Below are positions 18,608-26,878 of a stretch of DNA of 64,000 nucleotides, in pieces. Each line of letters begins with the position of its first letter. Position 1 is the stretch's first letter. The position numbers were made by a program, and so were the translations under genes. A model generated the notes under the pieces. That model saw only the letters and a list, made by a program, of their open reading frames with translations, searched no databases and was not told where the DNA came from. Source of the DNA: Scybalousia_A sp052170555 (GTDB taxonomy: Bacteria > Bacteroidota > Bacteroidia > Bacteroidales > P3); NCBI GenBank assembly GCA_052170555.1, contig JBQNAI010000007.1, positions 1-64,000 of the forward strand, in the 5' to 3' direction.

Positions 18608-19033
18608 TTATTCTTTGTCGTAAATCAAAATTGGACGATCGCTTTTGTAAAAATAAAGTGTTTCGTCAATTATTTTGTATGAGTCCACATCGTTTAGATT
18701 ATTTAAATAGATTCTTTCGTTGACAATATTGTCATCCGGACATGCCATACGCGTAGAACCGATAGAACGAAACATTATATGATTGCGTTTAATGATTACT
18801 TGAGAGACGTAAGTATTGCAGCCTGACGAACCACTTGCATATTCGTTTTCACGAGTTATGACAATAGTTATTCTTTCCTCTCCATTCTTATAGGATATTT
18901 TTCTATTGTTTAATCGTGATAAAACCCAAACTCTGTCATAAATTTCATTTTTGTCTCCATCTATTATTTCCTGTGCAAAGGTGGTTGTAGACAGTAGTAG
19001 AGCGGATAGAATAATGATTGATGTCTTTATCAT
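18608..19033 (-). CDS. Exported META (HslJ-like) domain protein
   Basis: A 141-residue protein with a signal peptide (MIKTSIIILSALLLSTTTFAQ). The mature part is a META domain: WVLSRLNNRKISY, the GSSGCNTYVS loop and the STRMACPD motif, whose cysteines could form a disulfide. HslJ-type domains occur in stress-related envelope proteins. The start is ATG at 19033; an upstream TTG at 19042 is rejected because the signal peptide begins at the ATG. A TAAATTTG box lies about 30 nt upstream. Confidence 0.82.
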   Translation of the reverse strand: MIKTSIIILSALLLSTTTFAQEIIDGDKNEIYDRVWVLSRLNNRKISYKNGEERITIVITRENEYASGSSGCNTYVSQVIIKRNHIMFRSIGSTRMACPDDNIVNERIYLNNLNDVDSYKIIDETLYFYKSDRPILIYDKE

Positions 19034-19062
19034 AAATAACAAAGTTATTAACTCACAGTTTG

Positions 19063-19070
19063 CAAATTTA
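19063..19070 (-). promoter_or_regulatory. -7 box for the META-domain gene
   Basis: TAAATTTG followed by C on the minus strand, 30 nt before the ATG. The -33 element is not clear. Confidence 0.5.
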
Positions 19071-19140
19071 CAAAAATTATACCATTCAATGTCTTTAAAT
19101 TTATAATTTAAAGAAAAACTATTAATTGTTTGTAAAATTG

Positions 19141-19224
19141 AAGTGCCACTTTGTAAAATTGAAGTGAGACATTAATTTTTTAAAGTGGGACATTGCAAAA
19201 TTAAAGTCTGATAATAATTCTATT
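19141..19224. repeat. 21-nt tandem array, family A (4 units)
   Basis: Cores begin at 19141, 19162, 19183 and 19204, a strict 21-nt step. Central triplets differ (GCC, GAG, GGG, CTG). The array lies in the divergent gap between the META-domain gene and metK, upstream of both promoters. Confidence 0.75.
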
Positions 19225-19376
19225 TTATTGCATTTTATTTTTACACAGCTAAATTTAGTAGAAATAGAGATATTATTTGTTAATATTAAATTATTGGTTA
19301 ATAAGATATTAATTAAAAAGATAATGAAAGAGATTAAAAAAAAAATTTGTTTTTATCTCAATTCAAAATAATATTG

Positions 19377-19384
19377 TATTTTTG
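19377..19384 (+). promoter_or_regulatory. -7 box for metK
   Basis: TATTTTTG followed by CC. Transcription would start near 19391, just before the riboswitch aptamer, leaving a leader of about 140 nt. No -33 match at the standard distance. Confidence 0.5.
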
Positions 19385-19394
19385 CCACCGGAAA

Positions 19395-19450
19395 GTGTGG
19401 ATAGATTTGAATTGATTGCAACCACGATAAAAGAATGCTAAAACAAAAGT
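19395..19450 (+). promoter_or_regulatory. SAM-II-type riboswitch controlling metK
   Basis: The leader carries the SAM-II conserved elements in order. A P1 stem GTGG/CCAC (19397-19400 and 19422-19425) encloses GATTT, a 7-nt gap and TTGCA. It is followed by GATAAA and then GCTAAA, with an A-rich 3' end holding CAAA (19444-19447), able to pair with TTTG (19406-19409) in the loop for the pseudoknot. The match is to the consensus as I remember it. Its place before S-adenosylmethionine synthetase is the expected feedback target. Confidence 0.8.
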
Positions 19451-19530
19451 CCTTTTATTCATACCGATTTCAATTCTTATCTATTTCCGCTAATTTTAAA
19501 TTAATAACAATTAAAAAAAATAGTAGAGAT

Positions 19531-20775
19531 ATGTCAAGATTTATTACATCGGAATCAGTATCCGAAGGACATCCGGATAAGATTGCCGATCAGATTTCAG
19601 ATGCGTTATTAGATGAATTTCTAAAATGTGACCCCAATTCAAGAGTCGCTTGTGAAACGTTGGTAACAACGGGAATGGTAGTATTGAGTGGGGAGGTTAA
19701 AAGTGAAGGGTATGTTGATGTTCAGACAGTTGCTCGCAATGTTATACGCAATATCGGTTATACTAAGGATGAATATCAATTTGCAGCTAATTCTTGTGGA
19801 GTGATGTCTTCAATCCATGAACAGAGTCCTGATATTAACCAAGGCGTGGATAGAACCAGACCTGAGGAGCAAGGGGCAGGAGATCAAGGTATGATGTTCG
19901 GATATGCTAGTAGAGACACTGAGGACTATATGCCACTGCCTTTGATGTTGGCTCATCAAATTGTATATGAACTGTCGCAGATTAGGAAAGAAGGTATTAT
20001 GATGACGTATTTGCGTCCTGATTCTAAAAGTCAGGTTACGATAGAATATAATGATAGCAACAAGCCTTTGGCGATCCATACAATAGTTGTGTCAACCCAG
20101 CATGACGATAACGTAACTATCAAACAAATAGAGAAAGATATTAGATTGATATTACTTCCTCGTATAGCAAGTAAGCAACGTAAAAAAGAGATTAAAGATA
20201 TGTTTCAAAAGGATTTTCGTTTGCTTGTCAATCCTACCGGAAAGTTTGTCATAGGAGGACCTCATGGAGATACCGGATTAACAGGGAGAAAGATAATCGT
20301 AGATACCTATGGAGGCAAAGGTTCACATGGAGGTGGTGCTTTTAGTGGTAAAGATTCAAGTAAGGTAGATAGAAGTGCAGCTTATGCAATGCGACATTTA
20401 GCTAAGAATATGGTGGCAGCAGGTCTTTGTGATGAGGTATCCGTTCAAGTAGCTTATGCAATAGGTGTGGCAGAGCCTGTTGGATTGTATGTAGATACTT
20501 TTGGAACCAACCATACGGAACTCACAGAGGGTGAAATAGCAGAAAAAATATTAAAAGTATTTGACCTGCGTCCTTATACTATCATAGAAAGGTTTGGATT
20601 GAAAAATCCTATATTTTTACCTACAGCTGCATATGGACATTTTGGTAGAACCCCTTACAAAAAGGAGGTGGATATTATTCAGAAAGGTAAAAGAATAACC
20701 AAAGAGGTAGAATTCTATCCGTGGGAAAAATTAGATTATGTAGATATTTTAAAGAAAGAATTTAATATTCGTTAA
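19531..20775 (+). CDS. metK: S-adenosylmethionine synthetase
   Basis: Makes SAM from methionine and ATP. The 414-residue protein begins MSRFITSESVSEGHPDKIAD, the conserved N terminus with the methionine-binding GHPDK. It contains GAGDQGMMFGYA (signature 1) and GGGAFSGKDSSKVDRSAAY (signature 2), typical of the family. A longer frame begins at 19435, but that lies inside the riboswitch and its residues are not homologous, so ATG 19531 is chosen. A perfect 14-bp terminator follows at 20835-20879. Confidence 0.97.
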   Translation: MSRFITSESVSEGHPDKIADQISDALLDEFLKCDPNSRVACETLVTTGMVVLSGEVKSEGYVDVQTVARNVIRNIGYTKDEYQFAANSCGVMSSIHEQSPDINQGVDRTRPEEQGAGDQGMMFGYASRDTEDYMPLPLMLAHQIVYELSQIRKEGIMMTYLRPDSKSQVTIEYNDSNKPLAIHTIVVSTQHDDNVTIKQIEKDIRLILLPRIASKQRKKEIKDMFQKDFRLLVNPTGKFVIGGPHGDTGLTGRKIIVDTYGGKGSHGGGAFSGKDSSKVDRSAAYAMRHLAKNMVAAGLCDEVSVQVAYAIGVAEPVGLYVDTFGTNHTELTEGEIAEKILKVFDLRPYTIIERFGLKNPIFLPTAAYGHFGRTPYKKEVDIIQKGKRITKEVEFYPWEKLDYVDILKKEFNIR

Positions 20776-20834
20776 GTATAGTACCACATATGGATAATTA
20801 AGTGGAATTAGACAAAAAAATACATTAAAAATTT

Positions 20835-20879
20835 AAAATTCTTTCTTGGTTTTAACAATTTTTATCAAGAAAGAATTTT
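20835..20879 (+). terminator. Terminator of metK
   Basis: Perfect 14-bp arms AAAATTCTTTCTTG (20835-20848) and CAAGAAAGAATTTT (20866-20879) followed by a long T-run. Confidence 0.85.
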
Positions 20880-21060
20880 TTTTCTTTTTGCTGGTTACCA
20901 AATTCCTTCATTTTAGATATATTTTTTTATTAAGAAAATATTTTCTTCCTATTAGCTTTATAAATTAATACAAGACATAGGATATATAAGAGTGTAATAT
21001 AACTATGTTATATGAATATTATACAATGTATTTTAAAAAATTAGAATAGACGGTGTACAC

Positions 21061-21110
21061 AACTCTAATGTAGACAACTTAAATATATTTAAGTTGTCTA
21101 CATTAGAGTT
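21061..21110. repeat. Perfect 23-bp inverted repeat after pepD
   Basis: Arms 21061-21083 and 21088-21110 are perfectly complementary with a TATA loop. It lies 10 nt beyond the pepD stop. On the pepD strand no T-run follows, so it is either a Rho-independent terminator of an unusual kind, an mRNA 3'-end stabiliser, or a binding site. Confidence 0.7.
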
Positions 21111-21119
21111 TAGATTATA

Positions 21120-22580
21120 TTATTTTGTAGGAATATTTTTTAGAATGTCCAATGTGTGCTCCCAAAACATTTTGAGTGTTTTAATATCCATTCTTTCGTC
21201 AGGCGAATGTACGCCTCTAAGAGTGGGACCGTAAGAAATCATATCCATATTAGGATACTTTTTACCTATCAAACCACACTCTAATCCTGCATGTATTGCT
21301 CTAACGATAGGTTTTTTACCGAACAATCTTTCATATGAAGCAACCACTACTGACAAAATCTCACTATCTGTATTAGGTGCCCAACCAGGGTAACCATCAG
21401 TATGTTCAACTTTACATCCTCCCAATAACATACATGCTTCCACTCTGCTCTTTGCAGCCTCTAAGCTACTTTCTACCGAAGACCGTTGAGAGGTTACTAT
21501 ATGTACTTCGTTTTCAACTATCTCGATTGAAGCTAAATTAGTACTTGTCTCTACGAAACCAGCTATTTCTCTACTCATTGATAAGACTCCATGCGGTATT
21601 GCATATAAAGTATTCAATAGTTTTGTAACATCATCCTTTATAATAACCAATTCTGGTCTTTCAGTTTTAACTATTGTCAATTCCAATGTAGGTTCAGTAG
21701 TACGAAATTCATATCTGATATCAGTAGAGAACTCGTTGAACAATTGAAGCATCTGATTTTCGAAATCGGGATTTATCATAATGAGAGCTTTAGCCTCTCT
21801 TGCAATTGCATTTCTTAAATTGCCACCATTAAAATCGGCAAGACGCATCTTGCACTCCTTATTAATCTTCCAAAGTAAACGGTTCAAAATCTTATTGGCA
21901 CAGCCAAGGCCTTTGTTTATATCATCACCACTATGACCTCCCTTAAGACCTTTGATAACTATCATGTAGGGGACACCATGCGTACAGGCAGGTTCTTTAG
22001 TTATAGGCATGTATCCCAAGGTATCCACACCGCCAGCACATCCTATAAACATTTCACCCTCATCTTCGCTATCCAAATTAATAAGGATTGAAGATTGTAG
22101 GACAGTATCACTTAATGCCATAGCACCTGTGAGACCTGTCTCTTCATCTACAGTAAATAAACATTCCAAATCAGGATGTATTATTGTCTTACTATCTAAT
22201 ATTGCAAGGGCTGTTGCTACGCCTATACCATCATCTGCACCTAATGTAGTACCGTTAGCTTTTAACCATCCATCTTCAATTTTCGTCTCTATAGCATCAG
22301 TATCAAAATTAAAAACTTTATCAGAGTTTTTTTCACACACCATATCCATGTGAGCTTGAAGACATACCATTTTTCTATTCTCCATACCTATAGAGGCTTT
22401 TTTACGAATAATGATATTACCTACTTTATCCTTTATAGTTTCTAAGCCCCTAGACGTCCCCCATTCGTATAAGTATTGAGAAATTTTTGCTTCTTTTTTA
22501 CTAGGTCTTGGAACCGAAAGAATATGTTTAAATTGAGCAAATACTTCTTGAGGTTGTAATGTATCCAGTATTTCATTCAT
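21120..22580 (-). CDS. pepD: Aminoacyl-histidine dipeptidase (M20C)
   Basis: A 486-residue cytosolic di-zinc dipeptidase that cleaves Xaa-His and other dipeptides. Metal-site motifs: LQAHMDMVCEKN, GTTLGADDGIGVA, TVDEETGLTGA and the C-terminal RAIHAGLECGLI. The central lid has KGLKGGHSGDDI. Length and motif order fit PepD. The gene stands alone, with a TATTTTTG box 57 nt upstream and a perfect 23-bp hairpin just past its stop. Confidence 0.94.
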   Translation of the reverse strand: MNEILDTLQPQEVFAQFKHILSVPRPSKKEAKISQYLYEWGTSRGLETIKDKVGNIIIRKKASIGMENRKMVCLQAHMDMVCEKNSDKVFNFDTDAIETKIEDGWLKANGTTLGADDGIGVATALAILDSKTIIHPDLECLFTVDEETGLTGAMALSDTVLQSSILINLDSEDEGEMFIGCAGGVDTLGYMPITKEPACTHGVPYMIVIKGLKGGHSGDDINKGLGCANKILNRLLWKINKECKMRLADFNGGNLRNAIAREAKALIMINPDFENQMLQLFNEFSTDIRYEFRTTEPTLELTIVKTERPELVIIKDDVTKLLNTLYAIPHGVLSMSREIAGFVETSTNLASIEIVENEVHIVTSQRSSVESSLEAAKSRVEACMLLGGCKVEHTDGYPGWAPNTDSEILSVVVASYERLFGKKPIVRAIHAGLECGLIGKKYPNMDMISYGPTLRGVHSPDERMDIKTLKMFWEHTLDILKNIPTK

Positions 22581-22636
22581 AATCTTGGTATATTATTTAA
22601 TTGTTAAAAAAAATGATTTTGTGCTATTCTCTTCTG

Positions 22637-22644
22637 CAAAAATA
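22637..22644 (-). promoter_or_regulatory. -7 box for pepD
   Basis: TATTTTTG followed by C on the minus strand. The rest of the 22581-22792 gap is A/T-rich with no other feature recognised. Confidence 0.5.
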
Positions 22645-22792
22645 CAAAAGTTTTCTATTTGTGACATATTAAAATGCCATTTTTTTTTCAAGACTCTAAT
22701 TGACATTAATTTTTATTTAGAGTAAGTACCTTTTAATTTTAAAAAAACAGAACTTTATTCTAATAGATATGAGAAATTAATATATTTTATAT

Positions 22793-23671
22793 CTAATATT
22801 CTATATTTATCTTCAATCTATCGTAAGCTAAGTGTACGTTACTTGGCAAAAACCTTTGAAAGTCTTTGTAAGGTCCCATTAAGTGGGAAAGATGTGTTAA
22901 GTATGCAATATCCGGATTAATGGAATCTATCAATTGGAGAGCTTGATCAAGTGTAAAATGAGAAAAATGTTCTTCTCGTCTTAACGCATTTACAACTAAT
23001 GTTTTTACCCCTATGAGTTTCTCTTTCTCTTTGTTATTTATTGTTTTTGCATCAGTAATATAAGCAAATGTTCCTACACGATATGCCAATGTTGGTAGTT
23101 GTGCATGCATTACTTCAATAGGTAGTATTTCAATATCACCAATAAAAAAACTTTCACTCAATGTTAGGTTGTCTTTTGTATCATTGAATGCACTGCTATT
23201 GTTATTTATTTTTTCTCTGTCAGTATTTATTCCTATTAGGTGCAATTCGAATTCAGGAACTCCAGGATACGCTGCATTGTCAAATGCATAATACATCATT
23301 TTTTTTAAACCAATTATCGTCTCTTGGTTGCCGTAAACAGGCATTGGACACTTTTGAATATAATTATAAGCCCTCACATCATCTAAACCTGCAATGTGAT
23401 CGCGATGTTCATGAGTGAGCAAAATTGCATCTAAGTATTGCACCTTTTCTCGTAACATCTGATAACGAAAGTCTGGTCCGGCATCAATAACTATTTGCCA
23501 AGGCTTGTTTGTTTTGCAATTTATTTTGTCAAATGTTAACAAACAAGAAGTACGGAGTCTAATGTCTCTCTTGTCTATAGAACTACATACTTCACAATCA
23601 CAACCCAGCATGGGGACACCTAATGATGTCCCGGTACCTAAAAAGGTTAAAGTCAGATTACGTCTATTCAA
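22793..23671 (-). CDS. MBL-fold metallo-hydrolase (PhnP-like)
   Basis: A 292-residue protein with the metallo-beta-lactamase fold. The metal-binding signature is LLTHEHRDHIAGLDD (HxHxDH), with the later AQLPTLAYRVG and AYLTHLSHLMG segments. The N terminus, LTFLGTGTSLGVPMLGCDCEVC, has the cysteine pair seen in PhnP-like cyclic phosphodiesterases, so a phosphodiesterase role is likely. No ATG exists after the in-frame stop that follows fabH; TTG at 23671 is the only ordinary start. It lies 45 nt downstream of fabH and is probably part of that operon. Confidence 0.85.
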   Translation of the reverse strand: MNRRNLTLTFLGTGTSLGVPMLGCDCEVCSSIDKRDIRLRTSCLLTFDKINCKTNKPWQIVIDAGPDFRYQMLREKVQYLDAILLTHEHRDHIAGLDDVRAYNYIQKCPMPVYGNQETIIGLKKMMYYAFDNAAYPGVPEFELHLIGINTDREKINNNSSAFNDTKDNLTLSESFFIGDIEILPIEVMHAQLPTLAYRVGTFAYITDAKTINNKEKEKLIGVKTLVVNALRREEHFSHFTLDQALQLIDSINPDIAYLTHLSHLMGPYKDFQRFLPSNVHLAYDRLKINIEY

Positions 23672-23716
23672 AACCGTATTATTTTCGATTATCTTTTGTA
23701 ACCGTCATTGTATTTT

Positions 23717-24706
23717 TTAGTATGCCCATTTTACTAATACAGAACCCCAGGTGAAACCTGCACCAAAAGAAGTTAGAATAAGATTATCCCCTTTTTTGAA
23801 TTTGTGTTGATTTTCTGCCATCAACATTGGGATAGTTGCACTTGTTGTATTACCAAACTCTTTAATGTTTACAAGAACTTGGTCATCTTTTAGCTCTAAT
23901 CTATCTCCTGTCGCTTTGATTATGCGTATATTTGCTTGATGAGGAAGTAAAAAATCTATGTCAGATTTTTTCATATTGTTTTTTTCCAACAACTCTTCAG
24001 TAACTTCTGCCATCTTTGTTACAGCCCATTTGAATACTGGTTGACCTTCCTGGTATATAAAGTGTTGTTTATTCATTACTGTCTCTATTGTGGCAGGATG
24101 AAGGCTACCTCCTGCTACTTGATGCAGATGTTTTACGCCTACTCCATCAGAATATAGAATCTCATCAATAACCCCATAAGGAGAATCTAGACTTGCTTCT
24201 AATAAAACGGCTGCTGCACCATCTCCAAATATAGGACAGGTAGTGCGATCCTCGTAATTGACAATAGAAGTCATTTTTTCAGCACCGATAACAAGAACTT
24301 TGTTGCAAAAACCACTCTCTATATACTTGCTACCTGTTGTAATACCATAAATAAATCCTGAACATCCAGCATTTATATCAAATCCGAAACCACCTTTTAT
24401 GCCACATTTGTCTGCTATTATGTTAGCTGTTGCTGGAAATTGCATATCAGGAGTAACCGTACAACAAATAATTAAATCTATTTCAGACGGAGAAAGACCC
24501 TTTTTTTGAATTATTTTATCCACGACAATTTTTGCCATATCGGATGGTCCTTTCTCTCCTTTAAGAATGTGTCTTGTTTTTATACCGATACGAGTCATTA
24601 TCCACTCATCGGAAGTATTTGTCATACGACTTAACATTTGGTTATCAATTATGTCTTCTGGGACATAGCCTTCAACAGCTGTTATTATAGCTCTTATTTT
24701 TGACAT
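23717..24706 (-). CDS. fabH: 3-oxoacyl-ACP synthase III
   Basis: Starts fatty-acid synthesis by condensing acyl-CoA with malonyl-ACP. The 329-residue product shows the full triad: Cys115 in DINAGCSGFIYG, His in LLPHQANIRI and Asn in EFGNTTSATIP. The N terminus reads RAIITAVEGYVPEDIIDN and the C terminus SFGAGFTWGSVLVKW. It follows plsX by 16 nt in the classical yceD-rpmF-plsX-fabH cluster. Confidence 0.96.
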   Translation of the reverse strand: MSKIRAIITAVEGYVPEDIIDNQMLSRMTNTSDEWIMTRIGIKTRHILKGEKGPSDMAKIVVDKIIQKKGLSPSEIDLIICCTVTPDMQFPATANIIADKCGIKGGFGFDINAGCSGFIYGITTGSKYIESGFCNKVLVIGAEKMTSIVNYEDRTTCPIFGDGAAAVLLEASLDSPYGVIDEILYSDGVGVKHLHQVAGGSLHPATIETVMNKQHFIYQEGQPVFKWAVTKMAEVTEELLEKNNMKKSDIDFLLPHQANIRIIKATGDRLELKDDQVLVNIKEFGNTTSATIPMLMAENQHKFKKGDNLILTSFGAGFTWGSVLVKWAY

Positions 24707-24722
24707 CGTTTATTTAAGAAAA

Positions 24723-25670
24723 TTATTTGTTATTTTTTAGACAACTTTCTAACTTAGAGATTATGCCAGATTGATGTATATTTTTGGATTGAAGAATCAT
24801 AGATCTTATAGCCCTTTCATTGGAAATACCATGTCCTATTATGACAACTTTATTTGCTCCCAACAAAGGGAGTCCCCCATATATCTCATAATTAAACCTT
24901 CTTATGAAATCATCTAATAGTCCTCGCTTGGCAACGCTACTAGCAAACGCCTCCACATTTTTCATTATCAGATTGCCAACAAAACCATCGCAAACAACAA
25001 CATCAACATTGCTTGCAAATAATTCTCTTGGTTCTGCATTACCAATAAAATTATAGTCTGATTCTTTCATCAGTTGGTATGTTGCTTTGCTCTGCAAATT
25101 TCCTTTTCCCTCCTCTTCTCCTATGTTCATAAGGGCCACCCGTGGCTTTTTAATATTCAAAGCACATTCCGCATACAAACTACCCAAAAGACCAAATTGA
25201 TACAACGTGTCAGGTTTTGCGTCTGTGTCAACACCAACATCTAACAATACAGTGACTCCTTCTTTTTCTTTTGGGACCAATGCCGCTAAACAAGGTCGCA
25301 ACACGCCCTCCATTAGTCCAACACTATACATGGCACCAATTAACATTGCTCCACTATTACCGGCAGAGGCAAATGTGTCGATCTTATCAGTTTTCAGATA
25401 AGCAAAACCCGTTGCCAAAGAGGAATTCGGCTTAACCTTGAATGCCTTGATGGGAGAATCATGCATGTCTATCACTTCCGGACAGTCAATTATTGTAAAG
25501 TCCGATGCCCTACAGGATGAGGATTTTTCAATTATGGATTCTATTTCACCCTTGCGACCAAATAGAACAATCTCATCGTCTAATGGCAATTCCGTTCGAG
25601 CTAATACAGCCCCCTTTACTATAGCTTCGGGGGCAAAATCGCCTCCCATTACGTCCAATCCTATTCTCAT
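24723..25670 (-). CDS. plsX: Phosphate acyltransferase
   Basis: Converts acyl-ACP to acyl-phosphate for phospholipid synthesis at the membrane surface. The 315-residue product has the family N terminus MRIGLDVMGGDFAPEAIVKG and the internal ASAGNSGAMLIGAMYSVG, LLDVGVDTDAKPD and VCDGFVGNLIMKN blocks. It sits between rpmF (15 nt upstream) and fabH. Length is slightly below the usual 330-345 but no motif is missing. Confidence 0.95.
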   Translation of the reverse strand: MRIGLDVMGGDFAPEAIVKGAVLARTELPLDDEIVLFGRKGEIESIIEKSSSCRASDFTIIDCPEVIDMHDSPIKAFKVKPNSSLATGFAYLKTDKIDTFASAGNSGAMLIGAMYSVGLMEGVLRPCLAALVPKEKEGVTVLLDVGVDTDAKPDTLYQFGLLGSLYAECALNIKKPRVALMNIGEEEGKGNLQSKATYQLMKESDYNFIGNAEPRELFASNVDVVVCDGFVGNLIMKNVEAFASSVAKRGLLDDFIRRFNYEIYGGLPLLGANKVVIIGHGISNERAIRSMILQSKNIHQSGIISKLESCLKNNK

Positions 25671-25685
25671 GTCTGTAAGAATAGA

Positions 25686-25877
25686 TTATTTACTATCTTT
25701 CTCTTTCTTCTCTATCGCTAACTTTCCCCTGTAATGTCCACACTCTGGACAAACTCTGTGAGATTCAACAACTGCACCACAGTTCGTACAATTTGCTAAT
25801 TGTACTCCCTCAACGTGATCATGAGATCTTCTCTTTGCTGTTCTCGTTTGTGAGAATCTGTGTTTTGGATTTGGCAT
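25686..25877 (-). CDS. rpmF: 50S ribosomal protein L32
   Basis: A 63-residue L32 of the zinc-binding type. It begins MPNPKHRFSQTRTAKRRSH and carries two CxxC pairs, CTNC and CPEC, that form a zinc ribbon. It lies between the DUF177 gene and plsX, the usual order linking ribosome and membrane-lipid synthesis. Confidence 0.96.
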   Translation of the reverse strand: MPNPKHRFSQTRTAKRRSHDHVEGVQLANCTNCGAVVESHRVCPECGHYRGKLAIEKKEKDSK

Positions 25878-25903
25878 TTTCTATAAAATTTTAAAATTTA
25901 TTG

Positions 25904-26440
25904 TTACTCTTTTATTAACTCTCTGAGTTTTTCCCAACGTGGATCAACTCCTTTATCGCTATTCAAACTATCTCTATTAATTTTAGATAATCTTTCTAAC
26001 ATTTCTTGATTACAATCTGACTTCCTTTTGTGTACTGGTGCAATGGGTATTTCTATTCTTAACTCCTCGTAGATGTAATGACTCAAATCTATCGTATTGG
26101 TACTGTCTGCAATTACCCATTCATTCGTGTCGTTTAGACTAAGAGGCCCTTCTGTCACTGATTCCAATAATTTGACGTATAAATTAGTTTTTTTATTGAT
26201 ATGTAACATCATGTCGCTCAAACATCTACTGCAATTTACATGAATATCGCCCTCAAAATCTAAAGTAAACTCAATAAAGTGTTCGTTTCTTAATGCATTG
26301 ACCATAACTTTTATTCTTACATCATTTGCATCTTCGTACTCAAAGAACTCAAATAATTCCTTACCTATTTCAAATTCAAAAATGTTGCTACCTTCTACTA
26401 ACCCACCAATTTCAATAACATATTTTTGATAGTCTAACAT
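25904..26440 (-). CDS. yceD: DUF177 (YceD) family protein
   Basis: A 178-residue protein of the YceD family, which sits just before rpmF in most bacteria and has been linked to 23S rRNA or large-subunit maturation. The conserved core is VNCSRCLSDM, followed by the YEELRIEIPIAPVH segment and a C-terminal DPRWEKLREL. The start is ATG at 26440, with GGAG 6 nt upstream; a TTG-type start at 26473 falls between promoter and ATG and adds no homology. It is the first gene of the cluster, with a good promoter at 26463-26492. Confidence 0.9.
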   Translation of the reverse strand: MLDYQKYVIEIGGLVEGSNIFEFEIGKELFEFFEYEDANDVRIKVMVNALRNEHFIEFTLDFEGDIHVNCSRCLSDMMLHINKKTNLYVKLLESVTEGPLSLNDTNEWVIADSTNTIDLSHYIYEELRIEIPIAPVHKRKSDCNQEMLERLSKINRDSLNSDKGVDPRWEKLRELIKE

Positions 26441-26462
26441 AATATCTCCAAATTTGAAATTG

Positions 26463-26492
26463 CAAAAATACAACTTTTTTTTTACATAGCAA
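26463..26492 (-). promoter_or_regulatory. Promoter of the yceD-rpmF-plsX-fabH operon
   Basis: On the minus strand: TTG (26492-26490), exactly 19 nt, then TATTTTTG (26470-26463) followed by C. Confidence 0.75.
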
Positions 26493-26623
26493 GAATATCA
26501 TTTGAATTTTATTTGTCAAGATGAAATAAAATTTTGATTTTTCATAAGATCGTAATAAAAAATATGACTCAACCACATTGTATACCATGAGAGAGAAAAC
26601 TCAATGTAATGAATATAAATTTA

Positions 26624-26686
26624 AAGTCGGACTTTAATTTACTAATGTCAGACTTTAATTTACTAAAGTCAGACTTTAATTTTTTG
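26624..26686. repeat. 21-nt tandem array, family A (3 units)
   Basis: Cores begin at 26624, 26645 and 26666. They read AAGTCGGACTTT, ATGTCAGACTTT and AAGTCAGACTTT, joined by the spacer AATTTACTA. This is the cleanest array of the family. It lies in the divergent gap between yceD and meaB. Confidence 0.8.
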
Positions 26687-26813
26687 AAATCTTATGTAAT
26701 TGTAGGTTATCTACACGTTGAGAGGTTAAAGTATTTTAGCAAGTAATCAATATAAGTAAATAGAATAATCGATTACATATTTTATAAATTAGTGTTAATG
26801 ACCGTCTAAATGT

Positions 26814-26844
26814 TTTGTAAATACGATTTTTTTTTGTAACTTTG
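26814..26844 (+). promoter_or_regulatory. Promoter of meaB
   Basis: TTTG (26814-26817), 19 nt, TAACTTTG (26837-26844) followed by C. A textbook match, 35 nt before the ATG. Confidence 0.8.
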
Positions 26845-26878
26845 CAAAAGAATCAACCACTTAAACAGTCTAACTATT

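Noticed and set aside
19435..19437. Upstream start of metK giving 32 extra residues
   Set aside because: It lies inside the riboswitch aptamer, and the added residues do not belong to the MetK family.
26624..26686. CRISPR array
   Set aside because: Unit length of 21 nt with a diverged core, no constant repeat of 24-40 nt, no unique spacers and no cas genes.
26474..26878. Leader-type riboswitch (for example cobalamin) upstream of meaB
   Set aside because: The promoter sits only 35 nt before the ATG, leaving no room, and no B12-box is seen.
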